Positions 42,811 to 51,366 of a stretch of DNA of 64,000 nt are shown here, in pieces. Below the pieces are notes generated by a model. That model ran no database searches and was not told the origin of the DNA. It worked only from the letters and a program-made list of their open reading frames with translations. Position 1 is the stretch's first letter; each line of letters starts with the position of its first letter. A program made the position numbers and the translations under genes. Source of the stretch: Bog-756 sp963699345 (GTDB taxonomy: Bacteria; Actinomycetota; Acidimicrobiia; Acidimicrobiales; RAAP-2); contig CAVOTL010000001.1 in the NCBI GenBank assembly GCA_963699345.1, forward strand, positions 248,001 to 312,000. The letters run 5' to 3'.

Positions 42811-44338
42811 CCTGGCGCTCCAGGCCCTCCCAGTAGGGGGCCCGCAGACGGAATTTCTGCAGCTTGCCGGTGGCGGTGCGGGGCAGTTCGGTCCGCAGCT
42901 CCACCTCCTTCGGGCACTTGTAGCCGGCCAGCACCGTGCGGCAGTGGGTGATGACGATCTCCTCGGTGACGCCGGACGCCTCGTCGACCACCACGAGGGC
43001 GAGCACCATCTCGCCCCACTTCTCGTGGGGCACGCCGATGACGGCGACCTCGGTGACACCGTCCAGCGAGAAGATGGCGTCCTCCACCTCGATGGACGAG
43101 ACGTTCTCCCCTCCGGTGATGATCACGTCCTTCTTGCGGTCGAGGATGCTGAGGTGGCCCTCCTCGTCGAGCATGCCGCCGTCGCCGGTGTGGAACCAGC
43201 CGTCGGCCAGGGCGGCCTCGGACTCCTCGGGCTGCTCCCAGTAGCCGGCCATGACGGTGTTGGAGCGGACCAGCACCTCACCCTGTTCGTCGATCGTGAT
43301 CTGGGTGCCGACGGCCGGCGCCCCGGCCCGCATCAGCTTGCGGGCCCGTTGGTCGGACGGCAGGTCGTCCCACTCGGCCCGGGCGCGGTTGACCGTGAGG
43401 ACGGGTGACGTCTCGGTGAGCCCGTAGATCTGGATGAACTCCCACCCGAGCTCCGACTCGATGCGCTCGATCGTCTTGGACGGCGGGGGCGCCCCGGCCA
43501 CCACGATGCGGGTCGTCCCGGCGCCGGGCAGGGGCCCGTCCCAGTCGGGGGCGGCCTCGAGCACGGCGTTGACCACGGCGGGCGCCGCGCACAGGAGCGT
43601 GACCCCGTGGCGCTCGATCCGCCGGAGGATCTCGGGGCCGTCGACCTTGCGCAGCGCCACCTGGGTCACCCCCATGGCCGCCGTGGTCCAGGGCATGCCC
43701 CACCCGTTGGCGTGGAACATGGGGAGGGTGTGCAGGTAGACGTCGCGGTCGCTCACGCCCACGTGCCACCCGAACACGGCGGCGTTGACCCAGCAGTTGC
43801 GGTGGGTGAGCTGGACCCCCTTCGGCCGGGCCGTCGTCCCCGACGTGTAGTTGATGGTGGCCGTGGCCGACTCGTCGGACTCCCACGGGGCCGGCTCGGT
43901 GCCGTGGAGGTACAGCTCGGCATCGCTCTCCGGACCGAGGACGTAGCGCCGGCGGGGGCCGATGCCGGACAGGGCCTCGTCCACCTCGGGGTCGACGAGC
44001 AGCACCGATGCACCGGAGTGGTCGAGGATGTACTCGACCTCGGCCCGGGCCAGCCGGAAGTTGATGGGCACCAGGATCCGACCCCAGCCCGACACCCCGA
44101 AGAACGAGGTGAGCAGGCGGGCCGAGTTGTGCGACACGATGGCCACGCGCTCGCCGGGGGCGATGCCGAGGCGGTCGAGGCCGGCCGCCTGGGCCCGGGC
44201 CTGCCCGGCGAGTCGGGCGAACGTCAGCGGGCTCCACGGCTCGGCCGGCTGGACGGGCTCGTCGACGACGGCCACCCGGTCCGGGAAGGTGGTCTCGGCC
44301 CGGTCGAGGAACTGGCGGACGTTGAACTGGACCTGCAT
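42803..44338 (-). CDS. AMP-forming fatty acyl-CoA synthetase
   Basis: 511 residues. The ATP loop is YTSGTTARPKGVQLTHRN, then FHANGWGMPW, the adenylate motif QIYGLTETSP, the hinge GWFHTGDGGMLDEEGHLSILDRKKDVIITGGENV, and the catalytic lysine in PRTATGKLQKFRLR. This is the FadD-like branch that includes medium/long-chain and 3-methylmercaptopropionyl-CoA ligases. It activates a carboxylic acid with ATP and CoA. ATG 44338 has AGGGGAGA upstream. No beta-oxidation genes are adjacent. Confidence 0.88.
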   Translation of the reverse strand: MQVQFNVRQFLDRAETTFPDRVAVVDEPVQPAEPWSPLTFARLAGQARAQAAGLDRLGIAPGERVAIVSHNSARLLTSFFGVSGWGRILVPINFRLARAEVEYILDHSGASVLLVDPEVDEALSGIGPRRRYVLGPESDAELYLHGTEPAPWESDESATATINYTSGTTARPKGVQLTHRNCWVNAAVFGWHVGVSDRDVYLHTLPMFHANGWGMPWTTAAMGVTQVALRKVDGPEILRRIERHGVTLLCAAPAVVNAVLEAAPDWDGPLPGAGTTRIVVAGAPPPSKTIERIESELGWEFIQIYGLTETSPVLTVNRARAEWDDLPSDQRARKLMRAGAPAVGTQITIDEQGEVLVRSNTVMAGYWEQPEESEAALADGWFHTGDGGMLDEEGHLSILDRKKDVIITGGENVSSIEVEDAIFSLDGVTEVAVIGVPHEKWGEMVLALVVVDEASGVTEEIVITHCRTVLAGYKCPKEVELRTELPRTATGKLQKFRLRAPYWEGLERQVN

Positions 44339-44440
44339 GGCATCTCCCCTGGTTCCGCTGAGACCCTCCAATCTAGGCACTCCGCAGGGGTCACCCGGAG
44401 GGGGCCGCCCCGGGGGTGGGAAGCGGGCGCCGACCGTCGC

Positions 44441-44446
44441 TAAGGT
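44441..44446 (+). promoter_or_regulatory. -10-like hexamer, leaderless hydroxyacid dehydrogenase gene
   Basis: TAAGGT ends exactly 6 nt before ATG 44453; no Shine-Dalgarno is present. Confidence 0.45.
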
Positions 44447-44452
44447 GCCGAC

Positions 44453-45373
44453 ATGACCCCGCCCCGCGTGGCCGTCGGCCCGTTCCCGTCCGAGTTCGCC
44501 ACCGATGCTGTCCGCGAGGGCGGAGGAGAGGTCGTCGACCTGTCCGATCGGCCCGACAGCCTGGTCTGGCTCGACCCCGGCGACGTGGACGGCCTCACGG
44601 CCTGGCTGGCCGAGGTGCCGCAGGCGCGTTGGGTGCAGCTCCCCTTCGCCGGTGTCGAGCGGGTGGCGGCGGCGGGCCTGCTCGACGACGCCCGGATCTG
44701 GACCTGCGCCAAGGGCGCCTACGCCGAGCCGGTGGCCGAGCACGCCCTGGCCCTGGCCCTGGCCGGCCTGCGCCACCTGCCGACGAGGGTGGCGGCCCGG
44801 TCCTGGGGCATCCCCGCCGGAACCAGCCTCTACGACCGGAAGGTCACGATCGTGGGTGGGGGCGGGATCGCCACGTCCCTGCTGGAACAGCTCGCCCCGT
44901 TCCGGGTGGACGCCACGGTGGTGCGCCGGAACCCGGCCCCGGTGCCCGGTGCGGCGCGGGTGCTGCCGGTCGACCGGCTGCACGAGGCGTTGGCCGACCC
45001 GCTGGTCGTGGTGCTCGCCCTCTCCCTCACGCCCGAGACGACCGGGATCATCGGCGCCCCCGAGCTGGCTCGGCTGCCCGAGTCGGCATGGCTCGTGAAC
45101 GTGGCGCGCGGCGGACACGTGGACACCGGGGCCCTGGTGGAGGCGTTGGGAACGGGCTCCATCGCCGGAGCCGCGCTCGACGTCACGGATCCCGAGCCGC
45201 TGCCCGACGGGCACCCGTTGTGGGACCTCGACAACTGCATCATCACGCCGCACACGGCGGACACCATCGAGATGGTGATCCCGTTGCTGGCCGACCGGAT
45301 CCGGACCAACGTCCGGCGGCTGGCCGACGACGAGCCCCTGGTCGGCCGCGTCGACGCCGCCGCGGGCTACTAG
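44453..45373 (+). CDS. D-isomer-specific 2-hydroxyacid dehydrogenase
   Basis: 306 residues. The NAD-binding loop is VTIVGGGGIATSLLEQL, the substrate Arg is in LVNVARGGHVDTGALVEAL, the Glu in LDVTDPEPLPDGHPLWDLD, and the His in CIITPHTADT. The N-terminal catalytic domain is short and the family specificity (phosphoglycerate, glyoxylate, erythronate) is not clear; no ACT domain is present. Its start codon follows TAAGGT by 6 nt, so the message is probably leaderless. Confidence 0.82.
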   Translation: MTPPRVAVGPFPSEFATDAVREGGGEVVDLSDRPDSLVWLDPGDVDGLTAWLAEVPQARWVQLPFAGVERVAAAGLLDDARIWTCAKGAYAEPVAEHALALALAGLRHLPTRVAARSWGIPAGTSLYDRKVTIVGGGGIATSLLEQLAPFRVDATVVRRNPAPVPGAARVLPVDRLHEALADPLVVVLALSLTPETTGIIGAPELARLPESAWLVNVARGGHVDTGALVEALGTGSIAGAALDVTDPEPLPDGHPLWDLDNCIITPHTADTIEMVIPLLADRIRTNVRRLADDEPLVGRVDAAAGY

Positions 45374-45392
45374 GCGGATCCGGGAGGCCGGC

Positions 45393-46136
45393 CTAGGAGG
45401 GGATGCGGTCGCCCACCGGCGTGTACCGGTAGCCGTAGCCGCGGATGGCCTCCAGGACGTCCTTGTACTCGTCCTGCCAGCCCAGCTTGCGGCGCAGCCG
45501 CAGGACGGTGAACTTGACCCGCTCCGGGCCGATCCCGAACGGGTCGTTCCACACCTGCTCCAGGAGCTGCTGGGTGGCGAGCGCCTGGCCGGGGTGGCGC
45601 ACGAAGGTCTGGAGGAGCTGGAACTCGAGTTTGGTGAGCCCGACGACCTCGCCGTCGACCCGGACCTCCCGGGCGGGCCAGTCGACCTCGAGCTTGCCGT
45701 CGCGGTAGGTGGTGGGCTCCGTGACGGCGGGGGCGGCGGCCTGGCTCCGGCGCAGGAGGGCCTGGATGCGGGCCCCGAGCTCCTGGACCCCGAAGGGCTT
45801 GGTGAGGTAGTCGTCGGCCCCGCCGGTCAGCCCGCGCACCTTGTCCTGCTCGAGGTCGTGGGCGGTCAGGATGAGCACCGGCACATCGGACAGGTCGCGG
45901 ATGCGCTCGAGCACCTCCCAGCCGTCCATCTCGGGAAGGCCGATGTCGAGGACGACCAGGTCGGGCTTCTCCTCGAAGAAGTTGCGCAGCCCGTTGCGAC
46001 CGTCACCGGCGACCACACCGGTGCCGTTCTGCTTGGCGACCACGCGCCGGACGGCCTCCGCGATCGACGGGTCGTCCTCGATGATCAGGACCCGCGTGGT
46101 GCCGGCGAGCTGGTCGGTACTCAGGGCTGTGGTCAT
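45393..46136 (-). CDS. OmpR/PhoB-family response regulator
   Basis: 247 residues. The receiver domain (residues 14-130) has VLIIEDDPSIAEAVRRV, the phosphoacceptor Asp in LVVLDIGLPEMDGWEVLERI, Thr in LILTAHD and Lys in YLTKPFGVQEL. The C-terminal winged helix (residues 145-243) has EFQLLQTFVRHPGQALATQQ and RVKFTVLRLRRKLG, ending GYGYRYTPV. It is phosphorylated by the permease-kinase encoded immediately upstream, with which it shares an ATGA overlap. Its targets are unknown; no obvious inverted or direct repeat operator was found beside the operon. Confidence 0.92.
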   Translation of the reverse strand: MTTALSTDQLAGTTRVLIIEDDPSIAEAVRRVVAKQNGTGVVAGDGRNGLRNFFEEKPDLVVLDIGLPEMDGWEVLERIRDLSDVPVLILTAHDLEQDKVRGLTGGADDYLTKPFGVQELGARIQALLRRSQAAAPAVTEPTTYRDGKLEVDWPAREVRVDGEVVGLTKLEFQLLQTFVRHPGQALATQQLLEQVWNDPFGIGPERVKFTVLRLRRKLGWQDEYKDVLEAIRGYGYRYTPVGDRIPS

Positions 46137-49100
46137 CGGTGCTGCTCCTCACTGTGTACGTCGAACCGCTCATCGGCGCCAGGGCTGTCCTGTCTGCCGA
46201 CCGAGGCCTGGACGCCGACCGGCAACAAGTCCTCCCTAGCTCTATCGGCGGCATCGGCCGCGCCTTGAGCCTCGAGTTCGTGGCGGGCCTCGGTGGCGGC
46301 CAGTGACGGGAGGCGGACCCGCACGGTGGTGCCCTGGCCCGGGGCCGATCGGAGGGTGAGCGTGCCGCCGTGGTGTTCCACGATGGCCTGGACGATGGCG
46401 AGACCCAGGCCGGTGCCGGGGATGACCTCGTGGGTGGCCTCCGCCCCCCGGAAGAACCGGCCGAAGACGGCCTCCTGCTCGTCGAGGGGGATGCCGATGC
46501 CGGTGTCGGTCACCGACAGCACCACCGAGGTGGCCGAGACCGAGGAGGACACCTCGATGCGCCCCCCGGGAAGGGTGAATTTGACGGCGTTGGTCACCAG
46601 GTTCATCAGCAGGCGCTCGAGCTGGAGCCCATCGCCCATCACCATGGCGGGGCCGTCGCCGGTGCGCGAGGTCAGCGTGAGGGAGGTGGCGTCCGCCGTC
46701 GGGGCCAGGGTCTCGCACACCGATTCGATCAGCGGGTCGACGTCCACCGGCACCAGGAAGATGTCGTAGACGGCGGAGTTGAGGTGGGAGAGCGTGAGGA
46801 TGTCCTCGATGAGCCCCGACAGCCGGACGCTGTTCTTCTCGATGATCTCGAGCATGCGGTCGTCGTCGGGGGTGATGGTGTCGTCGTCGCGCAGCAGCTC
46901 CGTGTAGGCCCGGATCGAGGTGAGGGGCGTGCGCAGTTCGTGGGAGAAGGTGGACAGGAACTCGCTCTTGGCCCGGTCCAGGTCCTGCAGCTGGCGGACC
47001 AGTTCGAGCTGGCGGGCGTAGAGGTGGGCCTGGACGATGGCCCGGCCGAGGTCGGCTCCGACGGAGTCGATGAGGGCGATGTCGTCGTCGTTCCACTCGG
47101 CCACCCGTTCCCGGCGACCCAGCCCCAGGAGGGCGAGCCGGTTGCCGTCGGCGTCGTGGACCGGGGAGAGCACCCAGGCGCGGTAGCCACTGGAGTCGAC
47201 GAACGACGGCGCCCCCGAGGCGTCGGGGAATCCGGGTGGCCGGGTCGCGTCGGTCAGGGCCAGCGTGCCCTTGCGGGCGGCGACGCCGTCCAGGAACCGT
47301 CGGTTGCCCTCGGTCAGCACCAGCGGGCCGTCGTCCGGGTGGGCGACGCGCCCCGGGTGCCACACGGTCGGCACCTCGTCGAAGGCGCCGTCCTGGCCCG
47401 CCACCCAGATGGCGACCACGTCGACGTCGAGGACGTCGCCCACGGTGGAGGCGATCTCGTCGAGGGTCGAGGCGAGGTCGACTCCCTCGAGGTCCGTCGA
47501 CCCGAGTCTGGACGACAGCACCCGCATCCGCTCGTGCATGTCCTGGCGCCGCCGGTGGGCCTGCTCGATCTCCTCGTGGGCGGCGATGAGGGCCACGGTG
47601 CGCTCCTCGACCAATCGGGCCAGTTCGCCCCGGTGGTGGCGGAGTTCGCCCACGGCCTCGTCGAGGGCCACCGCGGCCCGCACCGCTTCGCCCTGCATCC
47701 GGTTGAAGCTGGCCGCCATCTCGCCGAACTCGTCGGCCGTCCGCACGACGACCGGGGTGGCGGTGACCGGTGCATGGGCGAGGTCGAGGTCGTCGCCGGC
47801 CATGGCCTCCATCGCCGAGGTCAGCTGGGCCAGGGTGCCGTCGGCCAGGTCCTGGGCCGCCGCCTGCACCTGCTTGGCCGTCTGGGCCACCATGCCCGGC
47901 AGCACGAGGCCGACCGAGATGGTGAGCAGGCCCACGACCACGAAGACGTCCTTCAACATGGCGACCAGGGCGGCGCTGCCGGGACTGACGTGGTTGACGG
48001 CGATGAGGTAGCCGAAGCCGTCGAGCACCAGCACCACCAGCATGGCGCCGGTCAGCTTCACGTAGATCGACCGCCGGAGCACCCGGGCCCCCGACCGCTT
48101 CCGGTCGCCGTGGGCCCGCCAGCCGTAGGCCAGCGATCCCGAGAAGGCCAGGGCCAGACCGAAGATCACGATGGGCAGCCCGAACTGCTCGAAGCCCAGG
48201 ACGGTGGTCAGGAGCCAGACCACGGCCGCCACCAGGCCGAGCACGATCGAGGTGTCGCGGGCCCGGTAGGTGCGGACGCGGTCCGGCTCGTTGCGGCGCA
48301 GCAGCCAGACGGCCACGCTGGGCAGGGCGATCCCGATGAGGTAGGTGAGGTTGGCCGCCGCCACCAGCGAGATCGGGTCGCCGAGGAGCAGGAAGGCGAG
48401 CGATGCCGCCGCCGTGGTGAGGATCGCCACCACCGGGGCGTCGGTGCGCCGGCTGCGGTAGCCGAGGGTGCGGGGCAGGAGGCCGTCCTCGGAGAGCTGG
48501 GACAGGGTACGGGACGCGCCCGACAGCGGCTGGAGCGTGCCGCAGAACATGTTGAAGCAGACGAACCCCACGGCGGCGGCCTTGGCCAGGCCGCCGAGGA
48601 GCGGGGCGAAGGTGGGACCGAGGACGGCGGCCAGATTCCCCTCGAGGGGACCGGCTCCGAGCGTCCCGAGCCAGACGACCGGGATGAGGACGAAGAACAC
48701 GCTCGCCATGCCGCCGCTGAACCACATGGCGGTGGGGTGGTCGACGGCGGGGTCCTTCATCTCGCCGATGTGGCAGGCGGCGGCCTCGAAGGCCGGGGCC
48801 GCGAAACCGATCAGGTACAGGCCGGCCATGACGCTCGTGAGGTGCCCGAACGTTCCCCCGAAGGGGGTCACGAGGTGGAAGTCGAAGGCCCGGTGCCAGT
48901 TCACGTGGCCGGTGATCACCGGGATCAGCCCCGAGCCGAGCGCGAGGGTGAAGGCGATGAGTGCCACCGGTTTGGCGACCCGCACGGCCCACCGCAGTCC
49001 GCACAGGTTGACGGCGGTGAAGACCGCCACGATGAGCGTGGCCATGACCTTCACCGGGACGCCGGGCAGGTACCACTGGTGGATGGCCTCCGCGGAGAAG

Positions 49101-49510
49101 ATGGCCGTGAGGCCGCAGGTCGGCACCCAGCCCCACCAGTAACAGACGCCGGTCAGGTTGGCCAGGACGGCGCTGTAGGGACGGAAGGCCTCGGCGCAGG
49201 TGGCGGCGATCCCCCCGACCCGGTTGGGGAACATGCAGGTCAGCTCGATCCACCCCGGCGCGGCCATGTAGCTGAGGACCAGTCCGAGGGCGAGGAGCGG
49301 GACGGCCATGGTCCCCTGGGCGAGCAGGAGGGCGCCGATCAGGAAGATGGACTGGTTGGAGCCGCCGAGGGCGAGGGCGCTCGCCCCGACCCACGTGATG
49401 GTGCGGGGGTGGGGACGGGGAGCGTCCGGGGCGAGGGAGGATCCACCGGCCGGATGCGCGTCGAGGGCGGTCGTCTCCGCTGCCGACCCCGACGTGCGCT
49501 GTGGGCTCAT
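46133..49510 (-). CDS. APC amino-acid permease fused to a sensor histidine kinase
   Basis: 1125 residues in a single uninterrupted frame. Residues 36-465: an APC-superfamily permease with about twelve helices (SALALGGSNQSIFLIGALLL, WIELTCMFPNRVGG, FAAPAFEAAACHIGEMKDP). Residues 483-541: two further helices. Residues 542-607: HAMP-like segment, then a coiled coil to about 665. Residues 668-825: GAF-like domain. Residues 846-912: HisKA with the phosphoacceptor His857 in FLSTFSHELRTPLTSIRAYT. Residues 955-1065: HATPase with LLMNLVTNAVKF, TDTGIGIPLDE and GTGLGLAIVQAI. CbrA of pseudomonads is a comparable fusion but uses an SSS-type transporter. The protein probably senses, or couples sensing to, transport of an amino acid or amine. 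Start ATG 49510 is before the first family-conserved region; the frame is open further upstream, with no better start. Confidence 0.9.
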   Translation of the reverse strand: MSPQRTSGSAAETTALDAHPAGGSSLAPDAPRPHPRTITWVGASALALGGSNQSIFLIGALLLAQGTMAVPLLALGLVLSYMAAPGWIELTCMFPNRVGGIAATCAEAFRPYSAVLANLTGVCYWWGWVPTCGLTAIFSAEAIHQWYLPGVPVKVMATLIVAVFTAVNLCGLRWAVRVAKPVALIAFTLALGSGLIPVITGHVNWHRAFDFHLVTPFGGTFGHLTSVMAGLYLIGFAAPAFEAAACHIGEMKDPAVDHPTAMWFSGGMASVFFVLIPVVWLGTLGAGPLEGNLAAVLGPTFAPLLGGLAKAAAVGFVCFNMFCGTLQPLSGASRTLSQLSEDGLLPRTLGYRSRRTDAPVVAILTTAAASLAFLLLGDPISLVAAANLTYLIGIALPSVAVWLLRRNEPDRVRTYRARDTSIVLGLVAAVVWLLTTVLGFEQFGLPIVIFGLALAFSGSLAYGWRAHGDRKRSGARVLRRSIYVKLTGAMLVVLVLDGFGYLIAVNHVSPGSAALVAMLKDVFVVVGLLTISVGLVLPGMVAQTAKQVQAAAQDLADGTLAQLTSAMEAMAGDDLDLAHAPVTATPVVVRTADEFGEMAASFNRMQGEAVRAAVALDEAVGELRHHRGELARLVEERTVALIAAHEEIEQAHRRRQDMHERMRVLSSRLGSTDLEGVDLASTLDEIASTVGDVLDVDVVAIWVAGQDGAFDEVPTVWHPGRVAHPDDGPLVLTEGNRRFLDGVAARKGTLALTDATRPPGFPDASGAPSFVDSSGYRAWVLSPVHDADGNRLALLGLGRRERVAEWNDDDIALIDSVGADLGRAIVQAHLYARQLELVRQLQDLDRAKSEFLSTFSHELRTPLTSIRAYTELLRDDDTITPDDDRMLEIIEKNSVRLSGLIEDILTLSHLNSAVYDIFLVPVDVDPLIESVCETLAPTADATSLTLTSRTGDGPAMVMGDGLQLERLLMNLVTNAVKFTLPGGRIEVSSSVSATSVVLSVTDTGIGIPLDEQEAVFGRFFRGAEATHEVIPGTGLGLAIVQAIVEHHGGTLTLRSAPGQGTTVRVRLPSLAATEARHELEAQGAADAADRAREDLLPVGVQASVGRQDSPGADERFDVHSEEQHR

Positions 49511-49789
49511 CCCGACCTTCGTGCCGATCCTCGGTGCGCGGGCGAAGGTGCCCCCGGTGCCCGGATGGGCACGGAGGCCCCCGCTCCACCTCCCGGTATC
49601 GGCGGGCGGGGCGCGGGCCTTGAGGAGGGGAAACCGCCGGGGCGGTGGGTCCGGCCGCCGGCCGGGGTGACACCGGCCGTTGCCCGCCGTCGGCGGCCCG
49701 GGGCGTCCCCGGGGGGCGGATGTCACACCCGTCGACGACACTTCGTGACCGTGGGACTGACCGGGGCAGACGACCGAGGAGGTAGCGCC

Positions 49790-50152
49790 GTGGACCATGA
49801 GCCGAAGGCCCAGGACCGGATGTCCGGTGACCAGCCGGTGATCGGGGGCGCCGGGGTGACCGCCGGGTCGACCGTGGTGGTCCCCCTGTCCCGACGGGCC
49901 GGCCCCGGGGGCCCGGCGTCCGGACCCACCGCCGGTCCGGGGGCCGCCACGGGGGCGTTCACCATCGACTGTGCCGACTGCGCCCACCGCGACACGCCGG
50001 TCTGTCACGACTGCGTGGTCTCCTTCATCGTCGGGCGGGAACCCGGTGACGCCGTGGTGGTCGACGCCGACGAGGCCCGGGCGGTGCGCCTGCTCAGCCG
50101 GGCCGGCCTCGTACCTGGGGTGCGCCACCAGGCCCAGGCCAGCGGCTTGTAG
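49790..50152 (+). CDS. small Cys-rich (zinc-binding) protein of unknown function
   Basis: 120 residues. The first 60 are Gly/Pro/Ala-rich and probably disordered. The conserved second half reads TIDCADCAHRDTPVCHDCVV, a C-x2-C...C-x2-C set likely to bind zinc. It is followed by FIVGREPGDAVVVDADEARA and VRLLSRAGLVPGVRH. GAGGAGG is 7 nt before GTG 49790. It lies 83 bp upstream of queG on the same strand. I do not recognise a named family, but the second half looks like a conserved actinobacterial protein rather than noise. Confidence 0.6.
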   Translation: MDHEPKAQDRMSGDQPVIGGAGVTAGSTVVVPLSRRAGPGGPASGPTAGPGAATGAFTIDCADCAHRDTPVCHDCVVSFIVGREPGDAVVVDADEARAVRLLSRAGLVPGVRHQAQASGL

Positions 50153-50235
50153 CGCGTCCCCTCCGTCCGGCTCCACCCCCATGGCGCCGACCGGTGTGTC
50201 GGCGACCACGGGGCCGCGCCGTGTCACCATGGAGC

Positions 50236-51366
50236 GTGCCCGTTCCCGTGGTGACCGACCCGGCGTCCGTGTCGGACGCGACCCCCGCCGGGCTCCGCCG
50301 CGCCGTCCTGGCGATCGGCGCCGACGCCGGACTGACCGCCGTGGGCATCGCCGGGGCGAAGCCGTTCGCCGCCACCCGTTCCGACCTGGAGGACCGCCGG
50401 CGCCAGGGCCTCCACGGGGGTATGCAGTTCACCTACCGCAACCCCGCCCGGTCCACCGAGCCGGAGCGCATCCTCCCCGGCGCCCGGTCCCTGGTGGTGG
50501 GCGCCCTCGGGTACCTACGCACCGGGCCCGCGGCGGTGCGCCCCTCGGGCGGCCCCCGGGGGAGCCTCGCCCGCTACGCCCGGCACGACCACTACGGGGA
50601 CCTGCGCGCCGCGCTCGGCCGCATCGCCGACCACCTGGTGGCCGAGGGGTGGCACGCCCGCGTCGTGGTCGACGACAACGCCCTGGTCGACCGGGCCGCC
50701 GCCGTCCGCGCCGGGATCGGGTGGTACGGGCGCAACAGCCTGGTCCTGTTGCCCGGGCTCGGCTCCTGGTTCGTCCTCGGCTCCGTGGTGACCGACGCCC
50801 CGATCGAGCCGACGCCCGCCACCGGACCGTCGGCGCCGGCCGAGGGCTGCGGCACCTGCCGCCGCTGCGTGGCCGCCTGTCCCACCGGCGCCCTGGTGGC
50901 CGACGGGGTCCTCGACGCCCGTCGGTGCCTGGCCTGGCTCGTCCAGGCCCCGGGCACGTTCCCGGTGGCGTTCCGGGGCGCCCTCGGCGACCGCATCTAC
51001 GGATGCGACGACTGCCAGGAGGCGTGCCCCGTGAACCGGACGGGGGAGCGCCGCCACCCGTGGCCCCCGCCCGACGAGGACACGGTGTCCGACATCGACC
51101 TGCTGGGCCTCCTCGGTGCGTCCGACGCCGACCTCCTGGCGGCCCACGGTCGGTGGTACATCGCCGACCGCGACCCCCGCTACCTGCGGCGTAACGCCCT
51201 CGTGGCGATCGGCAACGTGGGGGACGGCACCGATCCGGCCACGGTCGCCACCGTGATGCGCTACGCCACCGGCGCGGACGACCTGCTGGCCGAGCATGCC
51301 CGGTGGGCGGCCGCCCGGCTGGGCATCGGGGTCCCGGACCCCGTCGACGGGGTGGAGCCGGGGTGA
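50236..51366 (+). CDS. queG: epoxyqueuosine reductase
   Basis: About 376 residues. The QueG order is clear: LARYARHDHYGDLRAALGRI, DNALVDRAAAVRAGIGWYGRN (cobalamin-binding region with catalytic Asp), then two ferredoxin-type clusters CGTCRRCVAACPTGAL and YGCDDCQEACPVN, and a helical C-terminus. It reduces epoxyqueuosine to queuosine in tRNA, using cobalamin and two [4Fe-4S] clusters. The start is ambiguous among GTG 50236, 50248 and 50251; CACCAT ends 5 nt before the first. No other queuosine genes are in the window. Its stop overlaps the GTG of the next gene (GTGA). Confidence 0.9.
   Translation: MPVPVVTDPASVSDATPAGLRRAVLAIGADAGLTAVGIAGAKPFAATRSDLEDRRRQGLHGGMQFTYRNPARSTEPERILPGARSLVVGALGYLRTGPAAVRPSGGPRGSLARYARHDHYGDLRAALGRIADHLVAEGWHARVVVDDNALVDRAAAVRAGIGWYGRNSLVLLPGLGSWFVLGSVVTDAPIEPTPATGPSAPAEGCGTCRRCVAACPTGALVADGVLDARRCLAWLVQAPGTFPVAFRGALGDRIYGCDDCQEACPVNRTGERRHPWPPPDEDTVSDIDLLGLLGASDADLLAAHGRWYIADRDPRYLRRNALVAIGNVGDGTDPATVATVMRYATGADDLLAEHARWAAARLGIGVPDPVDGVEPG

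Noticed and set aside
46370..50152. A 1260-codon open frame on the plus strand opposite the permease-kinase
   Set aside because: It is the antisense shadow of the GC-rich kinase gene; its product is Gly/Arg/Asp-rich without any family motif. Only its last 120 codons (from 49790) are accepted.
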